Shown here one piece after another: positions 36,897 through 48,120 of a stretch of DNA of 64,000 nt. The notes under the pieces were generated by a model that was given only the letters and a program-made list of their open reading frames with translations, made no database searches and was not told where the DNA came from. Made by a program: the position numbers and the translations under genes. How positions within the stretch are numbered: the stretch's first letter is position 1; each line of letters begins with the position of its first letter. The stretch spans positions 711,582 through 775,581 of the forward strand of contig NZ_CP043682.1 of assembly GCF_014084025.1 (NCBI RefSeq), read 5' to 3'. This stretch comes from Borrelia sp. A-FGy1 (GTDB taxonomy: Bacteria > Spirochaetota > Spirochaetia > Borreliales > Borreliaceae).

Positions 36897-38666
36897 ATGG
36901 AAAAAATTAATGTTAATATACGTGACTCTATTGCCAAGCTTTCAAAAGGGTCAAGGGTTAAACTAATAAATGAGATTAAAAAAAATCTAAACTTAAATTC
37001 TTCAAGATTGTTTATGAATAATTCTAATAATTTGGACCCAGATTCTGCATTACAAGTTGAAAATTTTCTATCGGAGAATTTAAAGGGAGAATCCTTTTTA
37101 GTAAGGATTTGGATATATATTTTAAAATTTTTTCAAAAAGATGTTAGTAAGAAGGACATATATAAAAATTATTATTTAAAAAGCTTAGAAAATAGTATTA
37201 ATAACATTTACAAAAAGCCTGTAATAGATTTCAGGAAGAGAATTCTACATATGGGTTTTGTAGAAATGTTTTTTGGATTGTATCGTTATTCTATGAAGCT
37301 TAAGAAATTTTTTCAAATTTTAGATGATAGAAATGCTGTTGAGAGGGCAATATTTGAAGTTATTAATAGAAAAATTCCTGATGTTAAGCATAAGATGGAA
37401 GATTTCTTAGACTCAGAGGAATATGAGAAATATTTAAAAAAAGATAAAAGTAAGAATGACTTAGAATGTATTATTAAATCAAGAATTAACACTTATATTA
37501 ATTCAATTCCTTTGCAAACATATAAAACAGTAGAAGATATATTTAAATTTTTTTATATTTTGAATAGTATTGCATTTTTTCCTTATAAGTCTTTTTTTTC
37601 TTTTTTTGATATAGAGTTTTTAGATAATAATGAGAATTTAGATATTATTAATTTTAATAACTTAGTTAATGTTAGTTTTGATAGTGTTGATAAATATTTT
37701 AATTCTTTTTTTGACATTTTGTATACTTTAAGAGATATTGAAGTTAATGAAGAAATATTAAAAATTATTATTAGATATTATTTTTTAAAAATAGATTCTA
37801 GTGAAGATGAAATTTTGGGAGATGAGAATATTTTAGAATTTGACATAATGTATAAAAATATTTTAAGCGCTATGTCAGATATTATTAGTTTGTCAAAAAC
37901 TTTACCTTATATGAAGGTTTTTAAACTATATTATAAAAATCCAGTTTTGCAACCTAAAAAATATGTTTCTTATCTAGATCTTAAAAGTTTTTATGAAAAT
38001 ATTTTGTTTTTAAATGTTAGTGGTCAGATTATTAGCAGACAGGATGATGATTTAAAAAGTCTTATGAATAAAGAAATTAAGAGTTTAATTAAGAATTATA
38101 ATATTATTGTGAATTTAAATAATATAATTTTTATAGGCCTTAAAATTGAATATTCTAATTTCAAAAAGATTTACTTTATGAATGAATTCTTTAGAACCAT
38201 TTATGATACTAGAATAATGGAAGTATTAAAAATTATAGCTAATGTAGTGCTTGTAAATAATATCGAATTGAGAAGTGCTTATATTTCACTTGAGAAAAAT
38301 TTTAATTTGATGAGAAAGGAAATTTATGATTTTTGTTTTGAGATTAATTATAAAAATGAAGAGTATGAGAGATGTAATCAGGAAGATAATGGTAATTCTT
38401 GTAGGGAAAAAATTTTGGAATGGTGCTTGAATGAGAATTGTTATATTGAAAAGTTGGTTCTTAATTTTATAGATTGTTTTATTGAACTTAGGAAAAGGTA
38501 TTGTTTTCTTTTAGAAAACAATAATACTTTTATACAAAGTGCTTTAAATATTTCTTATAAATTATCTACAGGGGATGGGGATAGTGAAAGTATTAATTTA
38601 GCTTATGTTATTAATAATATTTTATCTATAATAGATCAAACTCTTTTTATACTTGAGAGTTTGTAG
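36897..38666 (+). CDS. Hypothetical spirochaete protein (BB0707-like)
   Basis: A 589-residue, mostly helical, cytoplasmic-looking protein rich in Lys, Asn, Ile and Phe. I do not recognise a domain, and there is no signal peptide or convincing membrane helix apart from short hydrophobic patches (FLVRIWIYILKFF near residue 90). Repeated acidic-basic helices suggest an extended scaffold-like protein. It is followed after six bases by a small membrane-protein gene, implying a joint role. Confidence 0.75.
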   Translation: MEKINVNIRDSIAKLSKGSRVKLINEIKKNLNLNSSRLFMNNSNNLDPDSALQVENFLSENLKGESFLVRIWIYILKFFQKDVSKKDIYKNYYLKSLENSINNIYKKPVIDFRKRILHMGFVEMFFGLYRYSMKLKKFFQILDDRNAVERAIFEVINRKIPDVKHKMEDFLDSEEYEKYLKKDKSKNDLECIIKSRINTYINSIPLQTYKTVEDIFKFFYILNSIAFFPYKSFFSFFDIEFLDNNENLDIINFNNLVNVSFDSVDKYFNSFFDILYTLRDIEVNEEILKIIIRYYFLKIDSSEDEILGDENILEFDIMYKNILSAMSDIISLSKTLPYMKVFKLYYKNPVLQPKKYVSYLDLKSFYENILFLNVSGQIISRQDDDLKSLMNKEIKSLIKNYNIIVNLNNIIFIGLKIEYSNFKKIYFMNEFFRTIYDTRIMEVLKIIANVVLVNNIELRSAYISLEKNFNLMRKEIYDFCFEINYKNEEYERCNQEDNGNSCREKILEWCLNENCYIEKLVLNFIDCFIELRKRYCFLLENNNTFIQSALNISYKLSTGDGDSESINLAYVINNILSIIDQTLFILESL

Positions 38667-38672
38667 ATTATT

Positions 38673-38996
38673 ATGAAAGCTTTTAGAACAGATAAAATTA
38701 GGTTTTTTTCAATTTTTATTAGAGGTTTGATAATAATATTATTTTTAAATTCTTTACTTAGTTTATTTATGTTTTTGGCAGGTGCTTATAATACCTTTAT
38801 GTATTCTTTTCAAGAATTTTCTCTTGATTTTGCTATTGTACTAAGCTCTGTTTCTTTTGGGCTTGAGGCTACCAGATTAATATTTTTTTATTTGATTATG
38901 AAAAAAAAGATTAGATATTATATAATTTTGATTTCTAGTTTTATAGTTTGTTTTTTTGCTTTTTTTATAAAGGTTTTTCTTTCTATTGGTATATAG
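38673..38996 (+). CDS. Small hypothetical membrane protein (BB0708-like)
   Basis: A 107-residue protein with three to four hydrophobic helices at about 11-35, 48-72 and 80-104. A basic N-terminus (MKAFRTDKIRFF) suggests an inner-membrane protein with its N-terminus in the cytoplasm. It is probably co-transcribed with the preceding gene. I recognise no family. Confidence 0.7.
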   Translation: MKAFRTDKIRFFSIFIRGLIIILFLNSLLSLFMFLAGAYNTFMYSFQEFSLDFAIVLSSVSFGLEATRLIFFYLIMKKKIRYYIILISSFIVCFFAFFIKVFLSIGI

Positions 38997-39019
38997 CTTG
39001 TCAATTTTTAAGCTTGCTA

Positions 39020-39047
39020 TTGACTAATATGCTTTATTTATTATAAA
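39020..39047 (+). promoter_or_regulatory. Predicted promoter of the tRNA-Thr/tRNA-Tyr unit
   Basis: TTGACT (39020-39025) and TATAAA (39042-39047) have a 16-base spacer and sit 16 bases before tRNA-Thr, a normal arrangement for a stable RNA promoter. Confidence 0.6.
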
Positions 39048-39063
39048 CTAGCCATTAGTGTAC

Positions 39064-39137
39064 GCCGACTTAGCTCAGCTGGCCAGAGCAGCGGTCTTGT
39101 AAACCTCAGGTCGTCGGTTCGAATCCGACAGTCGGCT
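39064..39137 (+). tRNA. tRNA-Thr (anticodon UGU)
   Basis: Acceptor GCCGACT pairs perfectly with AGTCGGC; the D arm is GCTC/GAGC, the anticodon loop CTTGTAA gives UGU, and the T arm GTCGG-TTCGAAT-CCGAC is perfect. The anticodon stem GCGGT/ACCTC has one C-U mismatch (28-42). CCA is not encoded. Confidence 0.95.
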
Positions 39138-39140
39138 TTT

Positions 39141-39222
39141 GGGGCGGTACCGAAGTGGTTAACCGGGGCAGACTGTAAATCTGTTGGCATTGCCTACGTG
39201 GGTTCGAATCCCACCCTCCCCA
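39141..39222 (+). tRNA. tRNA-Tyr (anticodon GUA)
   Basis: An 82-base class II tRNA with a long variable arm. The anticodon loop CTGTAAA gives GUA, and the T arm GTGGG-TTCGAAT-CCCAC is perfect. The acceptor GGGGCGG pairs with CCTCCCC apart from a C-U at 5-68. It begins three bases after tRNA-Thr, so the two are co-transcribed. CCA is not encoded. Confidence 0.95.
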
Positions 39223-39407
39223 ATTTAAGATTTCTTTTATTATTATAAGAGTTTGTGTTTTCTTTGTTTGATTTATTTTGAAAGTTGGATTTTGATATCC
39301 TTTTTATAGGGTAGTAAGTACTTATTTATAGGAGATTTATTTTTTTTGGTTATTAATCAGAGTATATGAGAGTGCTGTTCTCTTTTAAAAAGAGATTTTA
39401 AATTCTT

Positions 39408-40442
39408 ATGAAAATGAAAAAAAATTTTATTTTCTCTTTTGTTTTGATTTTTATACTTTTCATCTTAGTATTTTTTTTATATTTTTTAAACTCATCTCCT
39501 TTTGAATCTGAATTTTTATATGAATTTGAAGTTCATAAAGGATGGGGAGTAAAGAGGATAGCTAAGGAACTTAAAAGGCAAGGATTTATTAGATCTGAGA
39601 GACTTTTAGTAGCTATTTCTTATATTTTTGATAGTGATAAAAATTTTAAAGAAGGTAACTATTTAATTAGTAGTAGTTTTTCAACTTTTGATGTATACAA
39701 GGAGCTTTTGAAAGGAAGTCCTACGATTGACATTAATGTTACTATACCTGAAGGATATACAGCTAGAAGGATAGCTTTAAAACTTAGTAAAGTTGGCATT
39801 ATTAATGATGTTCAGAGTTTTGTTGATTTGATAAATGATGTTAAATTCATTAGCGAACTTGGGCTTAATTATTATTCTCTTGAAGGGTTTTTATTTCCAG
39901 ATACTTATAAATTTTATAAAGATATGGAGATAAAGGAAATAATTCGGGTTTTCGTTGGTAATTTTTTTAGTAAACTTATTTCTATGGGAATAGATTATAA
40001 ATCTTATTCTAGTGAGGATCTTTATAATAGAGTAATTATTGCTTCTATTGTAGAAAGAGAATATAGAGTTAAGAGTGAAGCGACGTTGATGGCGTCTGTT
40101 TTTTTTAATAGGATAAATGCTAACATGGCATTACAATCTTGTGCTACTATTGAGTATATAATTACTGAAGAGTTAAAAAGGCCTCATCCCAGAAGAATTT
40201 ATTTTTCAGATTTAGAGATTAAGTCTGCTTATAATACTTATGTTAATAGGGGTTATCCTCCAACTCCAATTTCTAATGCAGGTATTGTGTCTTTACGTGC
40301 AGCTTTTTTCCCTGATAGTACAAATTATTTATTTTTTGTTTTAAAAAATCCTAAGACTGGAATTCATAAATTTTCTTCAGATTATAGTGAACATCTATTG
40401 GCTGTAAATAGTTATATTCATAATTTTGTTACTAAGAATTGA
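39408..40442 (+). CDS. mltG: Endolytic murein transglycosylase MltG
   Basis: An inner-membrane enzyme that cuts nascent glycan strands and sets their length. One N-terminal membrane helix (FIFSFVLIFILFILVFFLYF, about 6-25) precedes the YceG/LysM-like domain. The catalytic region is IIASIVEREYRVKSEATLMA with the active-site Glu, followed by ALQSCATIEY and GYPPTPISNAG. ATG 39408 or 39414 could start it; no strong ribosome-binding site is seen. The 185 bases before it hold only small repeats (TAAGTACTTA at 39315, TCTCTTTT/AAAGAGA near 39379). Confidence 0.93.
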   Translation: MKMKKNFIFSFVLIFILFILVFFLYFLNSSPFESEFLYEFEVHKGWGVKRIAKELKRQGFIRSERLLVAISYIFDSDKNFKEGNYLISSSFSTFDVYKELLKGSPTIDINVTIPEGYTARRIALKLSKVGIINDVQSFVDLINDVKFISELGLNYYSLEGFLFPDTYKFYKDMEIKEIIRVFVGNFFSKLISMGIDYKSYSSEDLYNRVIIASIVEREYRVKSEATLMASVFFNRINANMALQSCATIEYIITEELKRPHPRRIYFSDLEIKSAYNTYVNRGYPPTPISNAGIVSLRAAFFPDSTNYLFFVLKNPKTGIHKFSSDYSEHLLAVNSYIHNFVTKN

Positions 40443-40455
40443 GGGATTGAGAGAT

Positions 40456-42225
40456 ATGGAACATGCAAAAGTTATAGATTTAATTAAAAGCAGAGTAGAT
40501 ATTGTAGATTTTATAGGCGAACGCGTTAAATTAGTCAAATCAGGATCATCTTACAAGGGTCTTTGCCCTTTTCATGCTGAAAAAACAGCTTCTTTTTTTG
40601 TAAATCCTTCTCAGAGTTTTTTTTATTGTTTTGGGTGCAAAAAGGGGGGGGATGTTATAAAATTTTTAATGGATATTGAGAAATTTAGTTATGATAATGC
40701 ACTTAAGTTTTTATGTGATAGAATAGGTATTCTATATGATGATATTAAGAAATCAGTTATTTTTAAAGATAGATTTCAAGATAAAGAAATAGTTTCTAAG
40801 ATATACAGCTTAAATGCTAAATTAGTTAAATTTTTTTTGTTTTATTTTTACAAAAATAGTGAAGTTTTGAATTATCTTCTTAAAAATAGGAATATATCAG
40901 AAAAAGTTATTAGTTTATTTAATATTGGATATTTACGGTCTGACATAGAAGGTGAATTTAGTTTTTATAATTTTTTAATTTCAAAAGGATATTCTCCTGA
41001 AATATTAAGCAAGAGTGGTTTATTTTCAAGGAAAAAGAAAAAGTTTTCAATTTTATCTGGTAGATTAATTTTTCCAATCAAAGATTTTAAAGGAAATGTG
41101 GTGGGATTTGGAGGGAGAAGTTTGGTCTTAAATAATGGTCCCAAATATATTAATTTGAGCGAAACAGATGCTTTTAAAAAAAGAGAGTTGCTTTACGGAT
41201 TTTATGAGGGATTTTCTGTGATTAAAGAAAAGAAATCGGTAATCTTAACAGAAGGGTATATAGATGTCCTTTCTTTTTTTACAGCTGGTTTAAAGACTGC
41301 AGTATCTACATTGGGCACATCTTTTTCAAGGGAACATCTTGCTTTGATTAGAAGATATGCGGATAAAATAATAATGTGCTTTGATGGTGATGATTCTGGA
41401 CTTTTAGCTACGCTTAAAGCATATCAAATTTGCTTGCCCTTTGGTATTGATGTAAGTGTAATTAAGATGGAGTATGGACTTGACCCTGCAGATATTTTGA
41501 AAACCAAAGGTATTTCTTATTTAAGAAATATTGCTAGGAATACTTGCGATGCATTTGAGTATCTTTTGGAAAGATATTTTTCTAAATATGATTTAAATAA
41601 AACATCGGATTTAAATCATGTGATTGGTATCTTTATAAAGTTAATAAGTTTATCAAGTACTAATACACATAGAGATATTCTTTTAGAAAAAATAGAGAGT
41701 AAGGTTGGGGTTAGACTTGAGACCTTAAGAAAAGATTACTATGATATTAGAGAAAGAAATGCAATTGAGAATTATAAGAAGAGTGCGTATTCTTATCAAC
41801 CAAATACATATGAGAGATATTTAGTAATTGCCTTGTTGAAAGACTTTAATTATTTTAATATAATAAGGCGTAATATTACTGATAGTGACTTACATGACGT
41901 TGATGTAAGAAAGGTTTTTATGTGCTTTGAAAACTTATTTGATAATAATGAGATTTTTTCATTGCTTAATTTAAAAGAATTTTTAAAAGATAGGTATGGC
42001 GTTAGTGAAATTTTTTTTGAAGATATGTTAAAGATAGAGTTTGAAGTAGATAATGAAATGGTTATTCAAATTTTATTTGCAATTAAAAAAAGGAAATTGG
42101 AAGAGCGCGTTTTGGCTTTTAGGGAAATGAATAGGGATAATGCTTTAATAGATGCTAAAACTCAAATAAGAGAATTAATGTTTTTAAATATGCAAAGAGA
42201 GAGTTTGAGGATATATTTTAAATGA
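40456..42225 (+). CDS. dnaG: DNA primase DnaG
   Basis: Makes RNA primers for replication. The N-terminal CHC2 zinc domain shows [14 protein letters not shown] and [11 protein letters not shown]. The TOPRIM core follows with EGYIDVLS and FDGDDSG. The C-terminal DnaB-binding region is divergent. ATG 40456 ([20 protein letters not shown]) is chosen, with GAGGGA at 40441-40446; upstream TTG codons are not supported. About 589 residues. The stop overlaps the rpoD start. Confidence 0.96.
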   Translation: MEHAKVIDLIKSRVDIVDFIGERVKLVKSGSSYKGLCPFHAEKTASFFVNPSQSFFYCFGCKKGGDVIKFLMDIEKFSYDNALKFLCDRIGILYDDIKKSVIFKDRFQDKEIVSKIYSLNAKLVKFFLFYFYKNSEVLNYLLKNRNISEKVISLFNIGYLRSDIEGEFSFYNFLISKGYSPEILSKSGLFSRKKKKFSILSGRLIFPIKDFKGNVVGFGGRSLVLNNGPKYINLSETDAFKKRELLYGFYEGFSVIKEKKSVILTEGYIDVLSFFTAGLKTAVSTLGTSFSREHLALIRRYADKIIMCFDGDDSGLLATLKAYQICLPFGIDVSVIKMEYGLDPADILKTKGISYLRNIARNTCDAFEYLLERYFSKYDLNKTSDLNHVIGIFIKLISLSSTNTHRDILLEKIESKVGVRLETLRKDYYDIRERNAIENYKKSAYSYQPNTYERYLVIALLKDFNYFNIIRRNITDSDLHDVDVRKVFMCFENLFDNNEIFSLLNLKEFLKDRYGVSEIFFEDMLKIEFEVDNEMVIQILFAIKKRKLEERVLAFREMNRDNALIDAKTQIRELMFLNMQRESLRIYFK

Positions 42226-44102
42226 ATAGTATGGAAAATAAAGATTTTCAATGTTTTAAAAAGAAAAATTCAAAATTAATAAAAGCCATATTGGATTATT
42301 TGATGGGTAGAAAAGAGATTACATTTGGAGATTTATCTAATTTGCTTTCAGAGGATATGTTAGAGCCGGAAAACATTGATTTTATTTATGGAATACTTGA
42401 GGACGAGGGAATAAGTTTGATTGATGAAAGAGTAGAAGCTAAGAACTCTAATAATAGTTCTGAATTAGAAGAAGCAGCTAAAATGGATAGTCAATTTATG
42501 GTCTTAGGTGATTCTGTTGATAATGACGATAAATTAGATGAATTTGATGATGATATTTTAGACAAGGAAGATTTTTCAGGGTGTATTAAGAGCGGATTAT
42601 TAAAAGATAACAATACTGAAGATCCAATAAGGCTTTATTTAAAAGAGATAGGAAAGGAATTCTTGTTAACCGGAAATCAAGAAGTTGAGCTTGCAAAACA
42701 AATGGATTCTGGTGAGTCTATTATTGAAAACATTCTTAAGAGTGAAGGACTTGTTATAGAGAATTATTATAATTTGGTTAATGCTATTTATTCAAGAGCA
42801 GATAGGGAAGAATTTTTTAAAAGGGAAAAGGAAAGAGAAAAGGATAATAATGCTGACTACTATAACAAAAAAAAAAGAATCACGTCTTTTTATAAAACTT
42901 CATTAAAACCATATCAGGATCGTTTAGTAAGTTATATTGAAAATAAGCATAAATTATATGAACTTGGAGAAGATATTTTTGAGGAAAGTATTAATAATGA
43001 ACGGCTTTATTTAAAAGATATGCTTAAATCTGTACCTTTGTATCAAGAAGAGTTAAGGATTTTTTCAGATGATTATATTGACTCTGCTAGTAAGATAAGG
43101 GATTTAAAAAGGCAGCAGAAGTCTATATTAGATAGATTAAAAGTCGACAAAATTAGGAATCTTAGGGTTCTTGGAAGAGATTTAGCTATACCCGAGAGGC
43201 GGGAGAAGATAGAAAAATTTTTAAATATGAGAGAAGATCTTATTAAGGAACAGATTACAGAAGCTCAGCTTGCTCAAAAGGAGCTTGAGAGAATTGAGAT
43301 GTATTATGAATATCCAATAGATAGAATAATAAGGATGTCAGAAGAAATTCTTAAAGGTAAGCAGATGATGCAACATGCAAAAGATCAGCTTATTAAAGCT
43401 AATTTAAGACTTGTTGTGAGTATCGCCAAGAAGTATGCAAATAGGGGTCTTCATTTTTTTGATCTTGTGCAAGAGGGTAATATTGGTTTAATTAAGGCTG
43501 TTGAAAAATTTGAATATAAGAGAGGATTTAAGTTTTCTACTTATGCTACATGGTGGATTCGTCAAGCAATAACAAGGTCAATTTCAGATCAAGCGCGCAC
43601 GATACGTGTTCCTGTGCATATGATTGAGCAAATAAATAGATTGAATAGAGAAACAAGATATTTGGTTCAGGTTTTAGGTAAGGACCCAACAGATGAGGAA
43701 CTTTCAGTTAGACTTGGATGGGAATTAAAGAAAGTTAAGACTGTCAAAAATGTTTCAAGAGAACCTGTATCACTTGAAACTCCAATTGGGGAAGAGGAGG
43801 ATTCTGTTCTTAGTGATTTTATTGAGGACAAGGCAATAAAGAATCCGGCAAAACATACATCTTTTGTGGTTTTACAAGATCAAATAAGATCAATTCTTGG
43901 TACTCTTCCAGAAAGAGAACAGGAAGTAGTTAAAATGAGATTTGGGCTTGAAGATGGATATTCTTTGACTCTTGAAGAAGTTGGGCTTCATTTTAATGTT
44001 ACAAGAGAAAGGATTAGGCAGATTGAATCTAAAGCTTTAAGAAGACTTAAAAATCCTAAAAAGACACAAAAACTTAAAGATTATTTAGAAGATTTAAATT
44101 AA
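42222..44102 (+). CDS. rpoD: RNA polymerase primary sigma factor RpoD (sigma-70)
   Basis: The housekeeping sigma factor. Region 1.2 includes [11 protein letters not shown]; a long spirochaete-type non-conserved region follows; region 2 has [17 protein letters not shown] and [14 protein letters not shown], region 3 [11 protein letters not shown], and region 4.2 the helix-turn-helix [17 protein letters not shown]. The 626-residue length is normal. The ATGA overlap with dnaG recreates the primase-sigma pairing of the macromolecular synthesis operon; rpsU is not adjacent. Confidence 0.97.
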   Translation: MNSMENKDFQCFKKKNSKLIKAILDYLMGRKEITFGDLSNLLSEDMLEPENIDFIYGILEDEGISLIDERVEAKNSNNSSELEEAAKMDSQFMVLGDSVDNDDKLDEFDDDILDKEDFSGCIKSGLLKDNNTEDPIRLYLKEIGKEFLLTGNQEVELAKQMDSGESIIENILKSEGLVIENYYNLVNAIYSRADREEFFKREKEREKDNNADYYNKKKRITSFYKTSLKPYQDRLVSYIENKHKLYELGEDIFEESINNERLYLKDMLKSVPLYQEELRIFSDDYIDSASKIRDLKRQQKSILDRLKVDKIRNLRVLGRDLAIPERREKIEKFLNMREDLIKEQITEAQLAQKELERIEMYYEYPIDRIIRMSEEILKGKQMMQHAKDQLIKANLRLVVSIAKKYANRGLHFFDLVQEGNIGLIKAVEKFEYKRGFKFSTYATWWIRQAITRSISDQARTIRVPVHMIEQINRLNRETRYLVQVLGKDPTDEELSVRLGWELKKVKTVKNVSREPVSLETPIGEEEDSVLSDFIEDKAIKNPAKHTSFVVLQDQIRSILGTLPEREQEVVKMRFGLEDGYSLTLEEVGLHFNVTRERIRQIESKALRRLKNPKKTQKLKDYLEDLN

Positions 44103-44112
44103 TGGGGGATTT

Positions 44113-44871
44113 GTGGAAAGTAATATTAACATATTAAAAAACCTTGAAGGCATATATAAGGCTAAGTTTAAACTTGAGGAAAGACAAAAAAATATTCCTA
44201 AGTATTTGCAATTCAAGAAATCTCAAATTGATGAACTTAATAGTGCTCTTGATGAATTACAAATTAAATTTAAAGAATGCCAAAAAGAAGATGCTTCTTT
44301 AAAATTAGGTATTCAAGATATTAATGTGAGAAAGACCAAGGCAGAGGAAAAAATAGATAGTATTAAAACTCAAAGGGAATATGAAGCCCTTGAGAAAGAG
44401 TTACAAACTATTATTGATGATGAAGTTGCTATTAGAAAAAAAATGACACATATTACTGGTCTTAAAACAAGAGTAGACAGGGAAATATCCGAAATAAAGA
44501 GTAAGCTTGAGGGAGAGCAAGATATTTATATTACTGAGAGTGCCGAACTTGAAAATGAGCTTTTAGAGATTAAACAGAAACTTTTTGATATCATATATGA
44601 AGAAGAGAAATATACTTCTAAAATGGATGAAGATTTTTTGTTTAAATTTCAGAGGATTATTAGAAATAAATCTAATGGAGTTGTTCCTTTAGTTGAAAAT
44701 GTTTGTAAGGGTTGTAATATGATACTTCCTGTTGAATTTGCAAATAAGGTAAGGCGTGAGCCAGATGATGTTAAATTTTGTCCTTACTGTAGTAGAATAC
44801 TTTATTATCAAGATAAATTTGAAGTTGGCTTGGGGATGGTACCTGGAAGTTTAGCAGATCTTGTTGAATAA
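44113..44871 (+). CDS. Coiled-coil zinc-ribbon protein (BB0713-like)
   Basis: A 252-residue protein. The first ~180 residues form a long charged coiled coil (KSQIDELNSALDELQIKF and similar heptads), and the end has a four-Cys zinc ribbon (CKGC and CPYC). This matches the bacterial YbgI-unrelated CT398/zf-RING_7 type family, suggested to bind nucleic acid or the RpoN/flagellar export system in other bacteria; the role here is unknown. It starts at GTG 44113, ten bases after rpoD, with GGGGG just upstream. Confidence 0.85.
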   Translation: MESNINILKNLEGIYKAKFKLEERQKNIPKYLQFKKSQIDELNSALDELQIKFKECQKEDASLKLGIQDINVRKTKAEEKIDSIKTQREYEALEKELQTIIDDEVAIRKKMTHITGLKTRVDREISEIKSKLEGEQDIYITESAELENELLEIKQKLFDIIYEEEKYTSKMDEDFLFKFQRIIRNKSNGVVPLVENVCKGCNMILPVEFANKVRREPDDVKFCPYCSRILYYQDKFEVGLGMVPGSLADLVE

Positions 44872-44879
44872 GAATTTAG

Positions 44880-45230
44880 TTTAAGTTAATATCCAGTCAT
44901 CGCTTAATTTATTTTGAGATATTTTAAGAGGAAAGTCCGAGCTCCAATAAGAGCGTAATGCTAGGTAATACCTAGGAGTTTTAAACTTAAGAGAGTGTCA
45001 CAGAAAAATACCGCCTTAGGATTAGGGTAAGGGTGAAAAGGTGAAGTAAGAGCTCACCGCTTATTTAGTGATAGATAAGGACAAGACAAACCTCATTAGG
45101 AGCAAAATCAAATATGCAAGTTGCTTAGCTCTTGAAGACTTGCGGGTAGATTGCATGATTTTTTCAGTGATGAGAAAATGAGATAGATGATGACATAATA
45201 CAGAACTCGGCTTATGGGTATTAACTTAAA
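44880..45230 (+). ncRNA. rnpB: RNase P RNA
   Basis: The catalytic RNA that trims tRNA 5' ends. The universal blocks are GAGGAAAGTCCGAGCTCC (44928-44945), ACAGAAAAATACCGCC (near 45000-45016), a GGTGA/TCACCGC region, and ACAGAACTCGGCTTA (45200-45214). The ends are set by a 15-pair P1 helix: 44880-44894 with 45216-45230, one G-U only. A T-rich run follows, so P1 may also act as terminator. The position between the zinc-ribbon and TPR genes agrees with B. burgdorferi. Confidence 0.96.
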
Positions 45231-45246
45231 TTTTTGTAGAGAGTTT

Positions 45247-46212
45247 ATGGAAATAAAGTATGTAAGATATATTTTTTGTTTGATTGTAGTTTTGCTACTT
45301 TTTTTCTTTATTTTTTATATTTTATCTTATTTTAAAGCCTTTTCCAACTCTTATTTAAAAGCAGGCCCCACTGAAGTAAATTTACTTGTTCTTTGGGAAA
45401 ATAAGGAATATAAAGAAATAATAGATTATGCTGAGAATGATCTTAAGGTAAACAAGTTTGATTTTAATCTAAATTTGCTTCTTGGATTCTCATATTTTTA
45501 TTATTCGTTAATGCTAAATGATAGTTCTTTAAAGACTCATTTTTTGGATAATTCAATAGAAAGGCTAAGGTTTTTAATGGCAGTTAATGATGATATTCCT
45601 ATGAGTTCACTTTATTATATTTTAGGAAAAGCTTACTCTCATAAAGGTGAATATTATAGTGAACTTTCTGTTAAATATTTAAATAAAGCTTTATATTCGA
45701 ATAATTTTGATTTCATGAGTATAAAAGAAGATATTTTTGAATATTTAGGATATTCTTATCAGCTTTTGAAAGATTATAAATCTAGTTTAAAGTTTTTTAT
45801 GAAGGCCTATAAGGAAAATAAGTCAGATCTTGTTCTTTGGAGTTTGGCATATATTAATTATAAAATAGGAGATATTGATAAAAGTATTGAATATATAAGT
45901 AAATTTATAAAAGATGAAAGCAAGTCTTTTGTTAATGAAAGAAAAGATGATAATTTGATGCAAAAGGTGTATTTATTATATGGAGATATATATTTGGACC
46001 AAGGTGCTTATGATGATGCTTTTATTTACTATGATAAAGTCTTGAAAATTAATAGTTTAAATCCCAATGTTTATGTTAAAATAGGAGATATATATAGAAA
46101 GAGAGATAAAGATTACCCTAAAGCTCGAAAATATTGGAGAGAAGCATTAAGCATTAATCCTTATTTAGAGGAAGCAAGGGAAAGGCTTAGGATTAACTTA
46201 GAAGATTTTTAG
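45247..46212 (+). CDS. Membrane-anchored TPR-repeat protein (BB0714-like)
   Basis: One N-terminal membrane helix ([19 protein letters not shown]) is followed by several tetratricopeptide repeats; the last two are clearest ([20 protein letters not shown] and [12 protein letters not shown]). TPRs mediate protein contacts, presumably in the periplasm. ATG 45247 (MEIKYVRY) is chosen because ATG 45214 lies inside the RNase P RNA helix. It precedes mreB by ten bases, so it may contribute to the elongasome; that is inference. Confidence 0.85.
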   Translation: MEIKYVRYIFCLIVVLLLFFFIFYILSYFKAFSNSYLKAGPTEVNLLVLWENKEYKEIIDYAENDLKVNKFDFNLNLLLGFSYFYYSLMLNDSSLKTHFLDNSIERLRFLMAVNDDIPMSSLYYILGKAYSHKGEYYSELSVKYLNKALYSNNFDFMSIKEDIFEYLGYSYQLLKDYKSSLKFFMKAYKENKSDLVLWSLAYINYKIGDIDKSIEYISKFIKDESKSFVNERKDDNLMQKVYLLYGDIYLDQGAYDDAFIYYDKVLKINSLNPNVYVKIGDIYRKRDKDYPKARKYWREALSINPYLEEARERLRINLEDF

Positions 46213-46222
46213 GGGGCTTGAT

Positions 46223-47272
46223 TTGAACTTATTTAAGTCTTTTTTGATAGATATTGGCATTGATCTTGGTACATGCAATACTTTGGTTTACATTAAGGAT
46301 TATGGTGTGGTTATGAGTGAGCCTTCGGTTGTTGCTATTGATGTTACTAAGGGTAATAGAGTTGTTGCTGTTGGTCGAAATGCTAAAAAGATGCTTTGGA
46401 AAACTCCAGAGAACATTAAGGCAGTAAGGCCTCTTCGTGATGGTGTTATTGCTGACATTGAAAATACAGAAAAAATGATTAAGTATTTTATAAATCATAT
46501 TTTTTCTAGAAAAAAATTATTTTTTAAACCTAGAATGGTAATAGGAGTGCCAACTTGCATTACAGAAGTTGAGAGGAGGGCTGTTAAAGAGAGTGCAATG
46601 AATGCAGGTGCTCGTGAGGTTAAAGTTATTGAAGAATCTCTTGCCGCTGCTATTGGATCAGATATTCCTATTTTTGAACCAACAGGTCATATGGTATGTG
46701 ATATTGGTGGGGGGACTACTGAAATATCTGTCATTTCTCTTGGTGGGATGGTAGTAAGTAGAGCTATTAGGACTGGTGGAGATGAATTTGATGAAAGTAT
46801 AATAAAATATATGAGAAATGCTCATAACATTATTATTGGACAACAAACGGCAGAAAAATTAAAAATTAAGATAGGTAATGTTTATCCAGATACTCATAAT
46901 TTGAAAGTGGAAACAATAGATATTAAAGGAACAGATGCTGTTACAGGTCTTCCCAGAAAGCAGATTGTTGATTCTATGGAAGTAAGAGAATCTTTAAAGG
47001 AGCCTATTAGTACAGTTGTTGATGAGGTTAAGAGAACTCTTGGTGCTACACCTCCAGAACTTGCGACAGATATTGTTGAGCGTGGAATTATATTAACAGG
47101 AGGAGGAGCTCTTCTTAAAGGGCTTAATAGGCTTTTGTCAAAAGAAACAGGAGTGCCCGTTTATGTAGCAGACAATCCTCTTCTTTCTGTATCTGTTGGA
47201 GCAGGTTTATTTTATGACTATGCTAATAGGATAGATATTAGTAAGAATATATATAGTTTTATTAATGAATAG
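46223..47272 (+). CDS. mreB: Rod-shape actin homologue MreB
   Basis: An actin-fold ATPase that forms filaments under the inner membrane and guides cell-wall synthesis. Phosphate 1 is [13 protein letters not shown], phosphate 2 [12 protein letters not shown] and the adenosine motif [11 protein letters not shown]. The N-terminal amphipathic [11 protein letters not shown] binds membrane. The start is TTG 46223 with AGGGGG at 46211-46216; 349 residues. It is the first of five shape genes. Confidence 0.97.
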   Translation: MNLFKSFLIDIGIDLGTCNTLVYIKDYGVVMSEPSVVAIDVTKGNRVVAVGRNAKKMLWKTPENIKAVRPLRDGVIADIENTEKMIKYFINHIFSRKKLFFKPRMVIGVPTCITEVERRAVKESAMNAGAREVKVIEESLAAAIGSDIPIFEPTGHMVCDIGGGTTEISVISLGGMVVSRAIRTGGDEFDESIIKYMRNAHNIIIGQQTAEKLKIKIGNVYPDTHNLKVETIDIKGTDAVTGLPRKQIVDSMEVRESLKEPISTVVDEVKRTLGATPPELATDIVERGIILTGGGALLKGLNRLLSKETGVPVYVADNPLLSVSVGAGLFYDYANRIDISKNIYSFINE

Positions 47273-47274
47273 AT

Positions 47275-48120
47275 ATGAAGTTTCTTGTTAAGTTCAAGAA
47301 TTTTGTTAAGGTACTAAGTATATTAATACTTGCCATTATTCTTATGGTATATGATTCTAGTGGTCATAGCAAGAAGACAAAAGACAATTTTTTTGTTTTT
47401 ACCTTAAATTCATATATTCAGGATAATTTGCATGAATTTTTTAGTTTTATTTCTAGTATTTTTAAGGCAATAAGTGAATATAAGGATTATGGTGAGAGAA
47501 TAGAGGAATACAAAAAAAGAATACAACAACTTGAGATAGTTACTCAAAATGTTCAAATACTAAGACAAGAAAATTCTAGACTTAAGGAACAACTTGGGTT
47601 TTATTCATCAAATTCTAGTGAGTTTATACCAGCTGAAATAATTTATTTAAATTATTCAAATATTTCTTCTTTAATGGCAATTAACAAGGGTTATAGTGAC
47701 GGTGTTCAAAAAGATATGGTAGCTGTTGCTTATCAAGATGGATTTAGTGGCTTGGTTGGAAAAGTTGTTAAAGTTTATGCAAATACTGCTAAAATTTTAC
47801 CTTTAACTAGTTATGAGAATTTTGTCTCTGCAAGAATTCAAAATAGCAAGTTTATTGGCCTTGTTGAAGGTAAGGGATATGGTGAGCCACTTGAGATGAA
47901 TTATGTTAATAGATTAGCTGAAAATGATTTAAAAGTGGGTGACTCTGTAGTTACAGCTGGGTTTAGTGATTATCCCGGTGGGATTTATATAGGTAAGATT
48001 ATTCATTTTAATATTCTTGAATATAATTCTCTTTTAAGTATTAAAATAGAACCTATAATGGTTTTGGATAGATTAGAGTATGTTTTTTTGATTAAAGATG
48101 ATAAGGTGATACAAAATTGA
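47275..48120 (+). CDS. mreC: Rod-shape determining protein MreC
   Basis: A periplasmic elongasome organiser. One membrane helix (about 11-28: VLSILILAIILMVYD) is followed by a coiled coil (about 72-105, RIEEYKKRIQQLEI) and a two-barrel beta domain (GLVGKVVKVY, GDSVVTAGFSDYPGGIYIG). At 281 residues it is typical. It lies two bases after mreB; its stop overlaps the mreD start. Confidence 0.94.
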   Translation: MKFLVKFKNFVKVLSILILAIILMVYDSSGHSKKTKDNFFVFTLNSYIQDNLHEFFSFISSIFKAISEYKDYGERIEEYKKRIQQLEIVTQNVQILRQENSRLKEQLGFYSSNSSEFIPAEIIYLNYSNISSLMAINKGYSDGVQKDMVAVAYQDGFSGLVGKVVKVYANTAKILPLTSYENFVSARIQNSKFIGLVEGKGYGEPLEMNYVNRLAENDLKVGDSVVTAGFSDYPGGIYIGKIIHFNILEYNSLLSIKIEPIMVLDRLEYVFLIKDDKVIQN

